47,388 nt of DNA from Collinsella aerofaciens (GTDB lineage: Bacteria > Actinomycetota > Coriobacteriia > Coriobacteriales > Coriobacteriaceae): positions 20 to 47,407 of the forward strand of contig NZ_CAAKNY010000065.1 in the NCBI RefSeq assembly GCF_901212495.1, in the 5' to 3' direction. The notes under the pieces are model-generated. The model did no database searches, was not told the origin of the DNA, and was given only the letters and a program-made list of their open reading frames with translations. Each line of letters starts with the position of its first letter. The first letter of the stretch is position 1. Below are positions 8,537 to 16,284 of this stretch, piece by piece. The translations under genes and the position numbers were made by a program.

Positions 8537-8934
8537 AGCGGCTCCTTTTTGGTTATTGGCACGTTGGTCGTAACCCAACCATTGTACCGTGCGTGGGTGC
8601 GAGTAACGATAACGGGCATTAACCTAACATTTTGGAATTGGAGCGGGCAATGTAAATGGGCTGCGGTGTCACCGCAGCAAGCGGCAACAGCTGCGTGAAC
8701 TAATGTAATTTCAGTCGCTATCTGCGAAGCTACACGCAAAATTACATTAGAAGGAGACGTACTGTTTGCCGTTTCCCCTGGCAGCTGCCCTGCAAGGTCA
8801 ATGGAAAGCGCAAACATTATATGCATTGAAATATATGAGCTCACAGCTGGTCTATAGTCTTATGTGCGACTGACTAATGTAGCGAGAGATATGATTACAT
8901 TAGTTGCGGATTAAATTACATTATATGGAGTGTC
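8537..8934. promoter_or_regulatory. intergenic control region with five ATTACATTA repeats
   Basis: This 398-base gap between divergent genes carries five copies of a roughly 10-base element. CTAATGTAATTT is at 8700-8711, AAATTACATTAG at 8739-8750 (these two form a perfect 12-base inverted pair), CTAATGTA at 8874-8881, ATTACATTAG at 8894-8903 and AAATTACATTAT at 8913-8924. The last three lie just before the start at 8935. Their density and symmetry suggest operators, perhaps for the downstream gene's own product. The rest probably holds the promoters of purB and of the downstream gene. Confidence 0.55.
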
Positions 8935-10608
8935 ATGATACGAAAACCGAGCGAAATGCCCTCCCTGCTTCTGCGCATCATTGCCGACGTCGAGACCGAG
9001 GTCGTCGAATACAAGGCAGCAAAGCAGAACTATGATTTCGAGGACATTGGCAAGTATTTTTCCGCCCTCAGCAATGAGGCAAATTTGCGCAAGGCAGAGT
9101 GCGGATGGCTTTTCTTTGGCATTTCAAACGACCGCCAAATAAAGGGGACCGCCTACCGTAAAGAATCCCAAACGCCAAGCGTCGGCCTGCGACGTCTAAA
9201 GCACGAGATCGCCCAATACACAAATAACGGCATGACTTTCGAAGAGATTTACGAGTTTGAGGTTGATGGCAAGAGAGTCATTGCTTTCCAGATACCGGCT
9301 GGCAGCTTCGCAACGCCAACGACCTGGCACGGAATCCCCTGGTCACGTGAGAATGAATCCCTCGTAGAGATGCCCAAGTTCAAACTCGACGCCATCTACG
9401 GGCAGAGTCGACCCGACTGGTCGCGTCAGATTGCCTACGAGGCAAACCTCGATGACCTTGATCCAGAGGCAGTTAGCTTTGCGTGCTCCAAATTCGTCGA
9501 AAAGTTCGGAGAAAGCCAGCCCGCCGTTCGTAGCCTCGATGAAGAATCCATCCTCAGCAAGATGGCGCTTGTAATCCACGGCCACGTGAGCAATGCGGCG
9601 CTCGTTCTTCTGGGCAAACCGGAATCGAGCGTCTTTCTGGGTGGTATCGAGCCGCGCATCACTTGGACGCTCTATGCGAGCGACGGCTCCACTATGGCCT
9701 ATGAGCACTTTGAGCCGCCCTTCATTCTGCAGGTCGATCGTATCCTGGGAAAGATAAGAAACGAAAAATATCGCTTCTTCGACCGTGAAGAGACGCTATT
9801 TCCCACCGAAGCGCATCGTTACAGTCCCGAAGTCATTCGAGAACTTCTCCATAACGCCATAGCACATCAAGATTTCAGGATGTCAGGGAAGATCAACGTT
9901 CTCGAGTATGAGGATAAGCTTGTATTCAAGAACGAGGGTACTTTTATCCCCGAGACGATAGAGAACGCGCTCGCGAGCGGCTACAAACCGCCCTACTACC
10001 GTAACCCCCTGCTTTCAAGCGCCATGAACAAAACAGGCATGATGGACCGCAACGCCATAGGCATTCGCAACGTCTTCGACATTCAGCGCAACCGCCTATT
10101 ACCAATGCCCACCTACGATCTATCTGAGATTGGGCGCGTTGCCGTAACACTGTACGGTACGGTTCTCAACGAGGACTATTCTCGACTTCTCGCAAGCAAT
10201 CGAAATCTTGATTTGGTGACAGTGCTGCTGTTGGACCTCGTTCAGAAGGGGTTGCCCGTCACAAAAGAACAGTCGCGCCTACTTCATGAACAGGGCCTCG
10301 TTAGAGGCCGCTACCCCAAACTGACGGTCTCAGCCGAGGTGGCAGCGGCCACCGGTGCCCACAGCGAGTATGTGCGAAACAAAGGCGTAGACAACAGTGT
10401 CTTCAAGGAACTGATTTTGGAACTCCTGCGCGTGCGCCCATGTTCAAGAGCGGAGATTATCGCAGGGCTGGATCATGCCTTGCCGGCAGACCTTACGGCA
10501 AAGCAAAAAGGCGACCATGTAAGCTATCTGCTCCAAAGCCTACGGAAAGCTGGTCGCATCACCAACGCTGGAAGCACTTCGGCTGCTGAGTGGCACATAG
10601 TCGAGTGA
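8935..10608 (+). CDS. AlbA_2-type putative DNA-binding/ATPase regulator
   Basis: 557-residue protein of the COG2865 type (often annotated 'RNA-binding' or 'ATP-binding' protein). The N-terminal AlbA_2/Schlafen-like domain contains ETEVVEYKAAKQNYDFEDIGKYFSALSNEA and GWLFFGISND. The middle has a GHKL-like HATPase_c_4 core: VIRELLHNAIAHQDF as N-box, then NVLEYEDKLVFKNEG. The C-terminal third looks like winged-helix repeats ending in LLQSLRKAGRITNAG. Such proteins are generally presumed transcription regulators and often travel with accessory or defence genes. ATG 8935 has GGAG only four bases upstream. It sits alone between purB and an R-M remnant, and the ATTACATTA repeats before it suggest autoregulation (inference). 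Confidence 0.75.
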   Translation: MIRKPSEMPSLLLRIIADVETEVVEYKAAKQNYDFEDIGKYFSALSNEANLRKAECGWLFFGISNDRQIKGTAYRKESQTPSVGLRRLKHEIAQYTNNGMTFEEIYEFEVDGKRVIAFQIPAGSFATPTTWHGIPWSRENESLVEMPKFKLDAIYGQSRPDWSRQIAYEANLDDLDPEAVSFACSKFVEKFGESQPAVRSLDEESILSKMALVIHGHVSNAALVLLGKPESSVFLGGIEPRITWTLYASDGSTMAYEHFEPPFILQVDRILGKIRNEKYRFFDREETLFPTEAHRYSPEVIRELLHNAIAHQDFRMSGKINVLEYEDKLVFKNEGTFIPETIENALASGYKPPYYRNPLLSSAMNKTGMMDRNAIGIRNVFDIQRNRLLPMPTYDLSEIGRVAVTLYGTVLNEDYSRLLASNRNLDLVTVLLLDLVQKGLPVTKEQSRLLHEQGLVRGRYPKLTVSAEVAAATGAHSEYVRNKGVDNSVFKELILELLRVRPCSRAEIIAGLDHALPADLTAKQKGDHVSYLLQSLRKAGRITNAGSTSAAEWHIVE

Positions 10609-10824
10609 TATGACTCGCGATTTCGATTCTGCCAACAAGTACATTCCAAGCCAAGTGCGCAACTAGCCCAGAATGCGCCTGACTGCCAGTCGTGATAGGA
10701 CACATCCTTCGTCGCCTAGCATCGCACAGCGTCAGGCAACAGCGCATATGGTTGATCCAACTGAAGTCGACACCCAATCGGGCATTGCGACCTCGCGAGA
10801 CGGCAGTCTCATACAACAAAAATA

Positions 10825-10859
10825 GCTCCCTGCCACTCCATGCATGAGCGGCAGGGAGC
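10825..10859 (-). terminator. hairpin terminator, minus orientation
   Basis: GCTCCCTGCC (10825-10834) pairs with GGCAGGGAGC (10850-10859). On the minus strand it is followed by TATTTTTG. No minus-strand gene is intact immediately upstream, so it may be a relic or may protect the AlbA_2 gene from antisense transcription. Confidence 0.6.
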
Positions 10860-10901
10860 GCTCATGGCAGACCATTTCTCAAGTTCCACCTTCCTCAACC
10901 G

Positions 10902-10934
10902 TAAAAACGCCCAACGTCTTAGAGGCCGTTTTTA
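10902..10934. repeat. TAAAAACG / CGTTTTTA inverted repeat
   Basis: An 8-base inverted repeat separated by about 17 bases, with extra GC pairing inside. It resembles a terminator that would work in either direction because both outer edges are A/T runs. Confidence 0.4.
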
Positions 10935-10975
10935 TGTTTGTTGGCTTCTTTTTCTTTCATTAAAAATCATCCAAA

Positions 10976-11490
10976 ATGATCTACGCCAAACTCGTTAACA
11001 ACTGGGGGAAATACATTCTGCATAGCGGAACGATCATCATGGCTTGTTCTGGCCAGAAATACGGCATCCTTGGCAGGGCCATCATGCTTACGGAAAATCA
11101 AGAAGGTCTTTTTGGGAGCCACGACCTGATGCGCATTAAAGTTGACGAAAGCAAGGTATGCGCAGGGTATCTCCTGACTTTCCTGAATGATCCTCTGCTG
11201 GGAAGCCCCTATGTTGTTCGTAACGCATATGGAACTTCAACCCCCATCTAGACTCAACGGATTTACGCTCCGTTAAGGTGCCGAGGCTTGCCGTAGACGT
11301 CGAATCCGTCATCGCCGACCTTATGGACAGGAGCGTGAGCATCTCGGCCAAGGCCGACCGACTTGAAAATGAGGAGACGAAGCTGGCGCAGGAGCAGGTC
11401 GATATCACCATCGGAGAGATTGTCTCAGACGCCCAAGAGGCCCATTGCATGCTTGGCATCTCATGTCATCAGTATATAAGCCAGCACTGA
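10976..11490 (+). pseudogene. remnant of HsdS-like specificity subunit, frameshifted
   Basis: The translation resembles the target-recognition and conserved C-terminal region of type I S subunits or type IIG specificity domains: SGQKYGILGRAIML, GSHDLMRIKVDESKV, YLLTFLNDPLLGSPYVVRNAYGTSTP. The frame stops at 11251. The neighbouring frame continues smoothly as LDSTDLRSVKVPRLAVDVES plus a coiled-coil-like helix, ending at 11490. The break falls in a run of five C residues (11231-11235); six would restore ...TPHLD.... The N-terminal half of a normal S subunit is absent and no hsdM or hsdR is nearby. It is a decayed fragment or, less likely, a slip-strand-switchable piece. Confidence 0.7.
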
Positions 11491-11535
11491 GGGCACCCAT
11501 TGGTAACACTTTGTAGTGTTACCAATGGGTGCCCT
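11490..11535. repeat. perfect 21-bp hairpin with 4-base loop
   Basis: The arm from 11490 to 11510 is exactly complementary to 11515-11535, around the loop TTGT. The left arm begins at the last base of the HsdS-remnant stop codon. No T run follows, so it is not an ordinary intrinsic terminator. The strict symmetry is more like a mobile-element end, recombination site or insertion scar. Confidence 0.85.
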
Positions 11536-11556
11536 GTCGGGTTCGAGTCTCGGCTC
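11536..11556 (+). other. tRNA T-arm-like fragment
   Basis: GTCGGGTTCGAGTCTCGGCTC can fold as a T arm (TCGGG-TTCGAGT-CTCGG with two G-U pairs). No cloverleaf precedes it because the hairpin occupies that place. It may be a tRNA 3'-end scar left by integration. Confidence 0.3.
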
Positions 11557-11562
11557 TTTATT

Positions 11563-11597
11563 GAAAAAAAGCACGGCACCGTAATGGTGCCGTGCTT
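11563..11597 (-). terminator. terminator of tRNA-Gly
   Basis: AAGCACGGCACC (11569-11580) pairs with GGTGCCGTGCTT (11586-11597) around a five-base loop. On the minus strand the stem is followed by a run of T residues, directly downstream of tRNA-Gly. Confidence 0.85.
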
Positions 11598-11608
11598 GTG
11601 CTTTTTAC

Positions 11609-11683
11609 TGGAGCGGGCAACGGGACTTGAACCCGCGAGTGTCAGCTTGGGAAGCTGATGCCTTACCACTTGGCGATGCCCGC
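11609..11683 (-). tRNA. tRNA-Gly (anticodon CCC)
   Basis: The minus-strand sequence folds as a cloverleaf with encoded CCA. The acceptor GCGGGCA pairs with TGCCCGC, the anticodon loop is TTCCCAA (anticodon CCC) and the T arm is GCGGG-TTCAAGT-CCCGT. It decodes GGG glycine codons. It borders the accessory island, a common integration position. Confidence 0.95.
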
Positions 11684-11785
11684 AATTATGCATTCCAGCA
11701 AATCGGATGCTTGCCTAGTATATACCGAGCGTCACAAGGGAGCAATATAAATGCAGCGCACCGTCGCACACCCCGATGCGAAGGC

Positions 11786-12541
11786 CTACGACACGTGCTT
11801 TAGCTGATCTTTTGCATCAGAAAGCGCGTGTTCTACCCCGTTTTGCACCTCAGTGTCAAAACGATACGCAGGGACCGAAACGCTCAAACCATAGAGACGC
11901 CCGCCTTTTTCTATGGGAACGGCGACGCACTCAACCCCTTCTGCCATCTCCTGATGATCATATGCAAAACCGCACCGTCGGACCTCTTCGAGCTGCCGCA
12001 TCAGGTCATCCACGTTTTTTACCGCATGCTCAGTCGTTTTTTCGAATGGAACAGGAAGCAGCGAGCGAACCGACTCCTCATCCCATCGAGATAGAATCGC
12101 CTTTCCAATCGCCGTGCAGTGTGCAGGAAGGGTCTTACCGATTTCCGATGAAAGACGGATGTGCTGGGGGGAATCAACGCGCGAAATATAGAGGACACGG
12201 CCGTGGTCGAGCACACCGAGCTGACAGGTCTCTCCGCACGATGCGACAACCTTTCGCATGGCTGTCTCAAAAGAGGACAATCCCCCACTCTCACGATCGA
12301 ATGCCTTGCCCAGCAGATACGTCTTAAGCCCAATCGAATACCTACCGGTAGTCTCGTCATAACTAACGTAATCTGAATCGGCCATGGTGTGCAGAATCGA
12401 GAAGAGACTACTCTTTGGAGCGCCGACAATGCGGCATATCTCCGCCATGGTAAGTCCGCTCTTTGTAGCCGAAAGGGCTTCGAAGATTGATAGAACCCGC
12501 AAGGTAGAACGGTGGCCAGCAGGATTATATCGCGAGGGCAT
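11786..12541 (-). CDS. IclR-family transcription regulator
   Basis: 251-residue IclR regulator. The N-terminal winged helix (about residues 10-70) includes STLRVLSIFEALSATKSGLTMAEICRIVGAPKSSLFSILHTM. The C-terminal effector-binding GAF-like domain includes LGVLDHGRVLYISRVDS, LPAHCTAIGKAILS and GFAYDHQEMAEGVECVAVPI, all family signatures. ATG 12541 has AAGGAG seven bases upstream. It is divergent from the sugar-acid operon at 12741, whose leader contains a symmetric candidate operator, so it most likely senses a sugar acid or keto-deoxy intermediate and controls that operon. The effector and sign of control are inferred, not seen. Confidence 0.93.
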   Translation of the reverse strand: MPSRYNPAGHRSTLRVLSIFEALSATKSGLTMAEICRIVGAPKSSLFSILHTMADSDYVSYDETTGRYSIGLKTYLLGKAFDRESGGLSSFETAMRKVVASCGETCQLGVLDHGRVLYISRVDSPQHIRLSSEIGKTLPAHCTAIGKAILSRWDEESVRSLLPVPFEKTTEHAVKNVDDLMRQLEEVRRCGFAYDHQEMAEGVECVAVPIEKGGRLYGLSVSVPAYRFDTEVQNGVEHALSDAKDQLKHVS

Positions 12542-12671
12542 GGCAACGCTCCTTGTTCATTAGCGCCCAGACTTTCCCCGTAAGTATAGCGGCGTGCCCC
12601 TTAAAGCAACCGTTCACCGGCCAACCAAAACCATTCGCGGCGGGCCCGTGTGGGGTCTTTAGCATTTCATA

Positions 12672-12719
12672 TATACTGTTCCGTATAACGAATAGCGTTC
12701 GCATTTACGAACGCTATTC
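12672..12719 (+). promoter_or_regulatory. candidate promoter -10 and operators of the sugar-acid operon
   Basis: TATACT at 12672-12677 could be a -10 box. Directly after it lies TTCCGTATAACGAA (12679-12692), symmetric as TTCnnTATAnnGAA, a style typical of IclR-family sites. Overlapping its right end is a perfect 12-base inverted repeat, GAATAGCGTTCG (12690-12701) and CGAACGCTATTC (12708-12719). The operon ribosome site GGGAGGAAAC follows. Confidence 0.6.
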
Positions 12720-12740
12720 AAGTGGACATAGGGAGGAAAC

Positions 12741-14267
12741 ATGTCAGACGTTGTAAGCCAAGGTCAAAACGCCGTTGTCATCGATCAGAGGGACAACGTC
12801 GCCGTCGCCACCTACCAGCTGAAGGCTGGTGACGAGGCTCGTTACCCAACGCCGGATGGAACCATGGAGGCCGTCGCGGTGACCGATGACATCCCACTGT
12901 TCCACAAGATTGCCCTCGTGGATATTCCCAAAGGGGAGAAGATCGTCAAGTATGGTGAGTTCATCGGAGTGGCTACCAAGGACATCAGGCGAGGAGAGCA
13001 CGTTCACACGCACAACTGCGAAAGTTCGGACGACCTGAAGGATGCAGTTGTGACCAACACCTCCGCTGTCGCGGTCAAATCCTCGTCTACCGTCGAGGGG
13101 ACACGCACGTTTATGGGATTCCGCCGACCCGACGGTCGCGTCGGCATCCGCAACCACGTCCTGATTCTTCCCACGAGCATCTGTGCATCTGACACCACGG
13201 AGAGAATCGCAAATGCGGTCGAGGGATGTGTCTCTTTTCATAACCAAAACGGCTGCTCGCAGGTCGACTGCGACCAAAAGGTGACCATCGCCGCGCTTGC
13301 CGGCTATGCCGCAAACCCCAATATCTACGGCATCGTCTGCGTCTCCCTGGGCTGCGAGGGCTGCCAGAACGACATCGTGGTCGACGCGATTCGTGAGCGC
13401 ACCAACAAGCCCATCGAGACCCTGGTCATCCAGAAGGTCGGTGGCTCCATCAGGGCAATCGAGGAGGGCACGCGCCTTGCCCGCAAGATGGTCGCCGAGG
13501 CAGACCGGTGTGTCCGCGAGCCCACTGACATCTCCGAGCTCATCTTCGGCACCAACTGCGGCGGCTCCGACCCCTCGAGCGGCCTGGGCTCCAACCCGCT
13601 GATCGGCGAGGTCTCCGACTGGCTCGTCAACCATGGCGCCACCTCCGTGCTGTGCGAGACACCCGAGCTCTTTGGCGCCGAGCACATCCTCGCCCGTCGC
13701 GCGAAGGACAAACAGGTTTCGGACGACATCCTCAAGATCGTCTACGACTACGAGAAGTACGTCCAGATGTTCGGTGCCGAGATGCGCGAGGGCAACCCCA
13801 GCCCCGGAAACATGGCCGGCGGACTCACGACCCTCGAGGAGAAGTCCCTCGGCTGCGTGCACAAGGGCGGCCACAGCCCCCTCAACGCCGTCTATCCGTA
13901 TGCAGCACAGCTCAAGCCGCACGAGGGACTCGTCGTGATGGACACTCCCGGCAACGACCCCTCTAGCGTGGGCGGCATCATCGCGGGCGGCTGCCAGCTC
14001 GTAGTCTTCTCGACCGGCCTCGGTACCCCCACCGGAAACGCCATCGCGCCCGTCTATCGCCTGACCGCCAACAAGCGCACCTATGAGGTCATGAAGGACA
14101 ACACCGACCTCGACGCGAGCCCGACGATCTACGGCCCCGAGTCCATGGAAGAGATGCGCGACAGGATGCTCGACGACATCATTGCCGTCTGCAACGGCCG
14201 CAAGGTCTGCGCCGAGGTCCTTGGCTATACCGAGACCGCCCTTCCGCACATCTGCAATTACATGTAG
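12741..14267 (+). CDS. UxaA/GarD-family sugar-acid dehydratase
   Basis: 508-residue hydro-lyase of the altronate/galactarate dehydratase family. It should remove water from a hexonate or hexarate to give a 2-keto-3-deoxy acid. The N-terminal SAF domain spans roughly residues 10-90 (HKIALVDIPKGEKIVKYGEFIG, GEHVHTHNCES). The catalytic part starts at FMGFRRPDGRVGIRNHVLILP and carries conserved Cys/Gly motifs (SLGCEGCQND, GTNCGGSDPSSGLGSNP, IAGGCQLVVFSTGLGTPTGN) that may hold an iron-sulfur or metal site, as in family members. The substrate could be altronate, galactarate or a related acid. It is first in an operon with a KdgT-type permease and a DapA-family lyase. Confidence 0.88.
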   Translation: MSDVVSQGQNAVVIDQRDNVAVATYQLKAGDEARYPTPDGTMEAVAVTDDIPLFHKIALVDIPKGEKIVKYGEFIGVATKDIRRGEHVHTHNCESSDDLKDAVVTNTSAVAVKSSSTVEGTRTFMGFRRPDGRVGIRNHVLILPTSICASDTTERIANAVEGCVSFHNQNGCSQVDCDQKVTIAALAGYAANPNIYGIVCVSLGCEGCQNDIVVDAIRERTNKPIETLVIQKVGGSIRAIEEGTRLARKMVAEADRCVREPTDISELIFGTNCGGSDPSSGLGSNPLIGEVSDWLVNHGATSVLCETPELFGAEHILARRAKDKQVSDDILKIVYDYEKYVQMFGAEMREGNPSPGNMAGGLTTLEEKSLGCVHKGGHSPLNAVYPYAAQLKPHEGLVVMDTPGNDPSSVGGIIAGGCQLVVFSTGLGTPTGNAIAPVYRLTANKRTYEVMKDNTDLDASPTIYGPESMEEMRDRMLDDIIAVCNGRKVCAEVLGYTETALPHICNYM

Positions 14268-14283
14268 TAAGCCATCAGCCCAG

Positions 14284-14323
14284 GCGGCGGCCCGTCATAT
14301 GTATCTACATGACGGGCCGCCGC
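14284..14323 (+). repeat. perfect 15-bp intra-operon hairpin
   Basis: GCGGCGGCCCGTCAT (14284-14298) is exactly complementary to 14309-14323, around a 10-base loop. It lies between the dehydratase stop and the permease start, with no T tract. It could stabilise the upstream mRNA half or attenuate the permease. It also occupies the first in-frame ATG of the permease frame, which argues against that start. Confidence 0.8.
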
Positions 14324-14338
14324 AGAAAGAGACAGACC

Positions 14339-15316
14339 ATGCATCTTCCCATTTTAAAAACACTCCAGAAAATACCCGCCGGTCTCATGGTGGTACCGCT
14401 GTTGATCGGTGCCGCCCTTAACACATTTTGTCCTGATGCCCTTAAGATCGGATCGTTTACCACGGCACTCTTCTCAAGCGCTGGAACGGCAACCGTTGTA
14501 GGTCTGCAGATTTTCTTTGTCGGCACCAACCTGCGCTTAAATCAGGTTGGCGAGGCGCTCAAGCGAGGATCGGTCCTTCTGCTTGCGAAATATGCCGCCG
14601 GCGTCGTCTTAGGTCTGGCGGTCGGCGCCATCTTTGGAAAGGCAGGAGTTCTGGGCGTTTCCGTCTTGGCTATTATCAGCTCGGTCACGGGCGCAAACGG
14701 ATCGTTGTATCTCTCGCTCATGAGCGAGTACGGTGACCCTGCGGATACAGCGGCACAGAGTATCATGAACATCCATGACGGACCGTTCCTCGCATTGCTC
14801 ACACTCTCCGCCTCAGGCATGGCCAACATTCCGCTTCTGTCACTGTTCGCGGCCATTGTCCCGCTGATCCTCGGTTGTATTTTGGGAAATCTCGATGAGG
14901 ATCTTCGAGCTTTCTTCCAGGCTGGCGCTGGGCTTGTTGTACCGTTTGTGGGGTTTTGCATTGGAGCCGGTATTAATTTCTCGAGTGTCATCGAGGCAGG
15001 CGTCTCCGGTCTCGTTTTGACCGCCATGGTCTTCTTTGTCGGCGGCGGTTGCGCGCTGCTTGCCGACAAGTTCATCGGTCGTCGTCCTGGCTATGCTGGC
15101 GCCGCCATCGCGTCTGCCGCCGGCAACACCATCGCGACACCAGCGGCGGTCGGCGTCATCGATCCTTCGTGGCAGCCGTATGTTGCAGCCGCTACGACGC
15201 AGATTGCGGCGGCAGTCGTTATAACGGCTATCATCGTTCCGCCCGTGGTAGATTGGGTCGCCCGCAAATGGGGCTGCCCCAAATTTGACGAGAAGAACTC
15301 ACAAGAGGTTGCGTGA
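14339..15316 (+). CDS. kdgT: 2-keto-3-deoxygluconate permease family transporter
   Basis: About 325 residues and roughly ten hydrophobic segments; matches the KdgT permease family (proton-linked uptake of 2-keto-3-deoxygluconate or related acids) by the N-terminal LKTLQKIPAGLMVVPLLIGA, SITGANGSLY-like (SVTGANGSLYLSLM), PFVGFCIGAGINF and ASAAGNTIATPAAV segments. The start chosen is ATG 14339. The ATG at 14309 lies in the hairpin arm and has no ribosome site. Membrane protein. In this operon it probably imports the sugar acid consumed by the dehydratase or the keto-deoxy acid used by the lyase. The gene is less GC-biased than its two neighbours by eye. Confidence 0.88.
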   Translation: MHLPILKTLQKIPAGLMVVPLLIGAALNTFCPDALKIGSFTTALFSSAGTATVVGLQIFFVGTNLRLNQVGEALKRGSVLLLAKYAAGVVLGLAVGAIFGKAGVLGVSVLAIISSVTGANGSLYLSLMSEYGDPADTAAQSIMNIHDGPFLALLTLSASGMANIPLLSLFAAIVPLILGCILGNLDEDLRAFFQAGAGLVVPFVGFCIGAGINFSSVIEAGVSGLVLTAMVFFVGGGCALLADKFIGRRPGYAGAAIASAAGNTIATPAAVGVIDPSWQPYVAAATTQIAAAVVITAIIVPPVVDWVARKWGCPKFDEKNSQEVA

Positions 15317-15405
15317 GGCGACGCTATTGTCGCTTAATACCGCAGCATACATATCCGACACACATAACCTGATAGGACAACGATCCCAAAAAAGGAGCAG
15401 CGGCA

Positions 15406-16284
15406 ATGTTTGAGGGAATTTTTTGCCCTTCCATAACCATCACCGATGACGACGGAGCGATCGACTACGAGCTGTGGGGCAGGCACCTGGATCACCTCGC
15501 CGATGCCGGCATTGACGGCGTGCTGTTGTTTGGCAGCATCGGCGAGTTCTACAGCGTGAGCCTCGAGGACAAGAAGTCGGTCGTCGACTTTGCCGTCAAG
15601 CGGGTCGCCAGCCGCATGAAGGTCTTTGTCGGCGTGGGTGACACCACCTACGACAACGTCCTCGAACTCACGCGCTATGCCCAAAAGGCCGGTGCCGACG
15701 CGGTTCTGGCGGTCTCGCCGTACTACTTCGGGCCTACCGACGACGCTGCCGAAAAGTACTTTGGTGGCATCGCAGACGCCACCGACCTGCCCGTCGTGCT
15801 ATACAACTTTCCGGCGCGCACCGGCACCGACCTGTCGCCCAAGCTCGTGGCCAGGCTCGCCGCCGCCCATCCGAATATCTGCGGCATCAAGGACACGGTC
15901 GACACCATCAGCCACACGCGCAAGGTCATCCGCGCCGTCCGCAAGGTCAACCCCGAGTTCTCGGTCCTTTCCGGCTTCGACGAGTACTACCTGGTCAATC
16001 GCGCGAGCGGCGGCAACGGTGTCCTGTGTGGCCTCACCAACGTGGAGCCCGAGCTCTTTGTGAGGATGCACGGCGCCTACCAGGCAGGCGACTTCGCGAC
16101 CGCCATCGAGTGCGCCGAGCGCATCTCGTCGCTCATGGCCGTCTACGACGCCTGCGATTTGTTTATATCTGCCATCAAAGTAGCGGTCAATATAAAGGGT
16201 CTTCCAATCTCGACCGCGATCTTTGATCCCGCCATACAGGCCAGTGATGACCAAAAGGCAACAATCGAACAACTCCTGTCATAG
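15406..16284 (+). CDS. DapA/NanA-family class I aldolase or lyase
   Basis: 292-residue (beta/alpha)8 enzyme of the dihydrodipicolinate synthase/N-acetylneuraminate lyase family. The GSIGEF loop takes the place of the usual GTTGE, YNFPARTG carries the catalytic Tyr, and GIKDT carries the Schiff-base Lys. AAAAGGAG lies before ATG 15406. Because it follows a UxaA-type dehydratase and a KdgT-type permease, it more likely cleaves 2-keto-3-deoxygluconate (to pyruvate and glyceraldehyde) or dehydrates 5-keto-4-deoxyglucarate than makes lysine precursors. The exact reaction is open. No KDG kinase gene is present, which fits a non-phosphorylated route. Confidence 0.87.
   Translation: MFEGIFCPSITITDDDGAIDYELWGRHLDHLADAGIDGVLLFGSIGEFYSVSLEDKKSVVDFAVKRVASRMKVFVGVGDTTYDNVLELTRYAQKAGADAVLAVSPYYFGPTDDAAEKYFGGIADATDLPVVLYNFPARTGTDLSPKLVARLAAAHPNICGIKDTVDTISHTRKVIRAVRKVNPEFSVLSGFDEYYLVNRASGGNGVLCGLTNVEPELFVRMHGAYQAGDFATAIECAERISSLMAVYDACDLFISAIKVAVNIKGLPISTAIFDPAIQASDDQKATIEQLLS

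Larger units (their letters stand above)
10609..10975. other. non-coding stretch with two hairpins
   Basis: I see no convincing gene here. It holds the two hairpins listed separately and a 44-codon reading frame (10864-10998) with GGGAG before its ATG but no recognisable protein features. It looks like degraded accessory DNA between the AlbA_2 gene and the HsdS remnant. Confidence 0.5.

Noticed and set aside
10864..10998. 44-codon plus-strand frame with GGGAG before the ATG
   Set aside because: No recognisable features, lies across hairpins and overlaps the HsdS remnant in another frame. Noted only as a weak possibility.
8935..11600. An intact defence island
   Set aside because: Only one AlbA_2-type gene and a dead HsdS fragment are present. 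No methylase, nuclease, toxin-antitoxin pair or integrase is visible.
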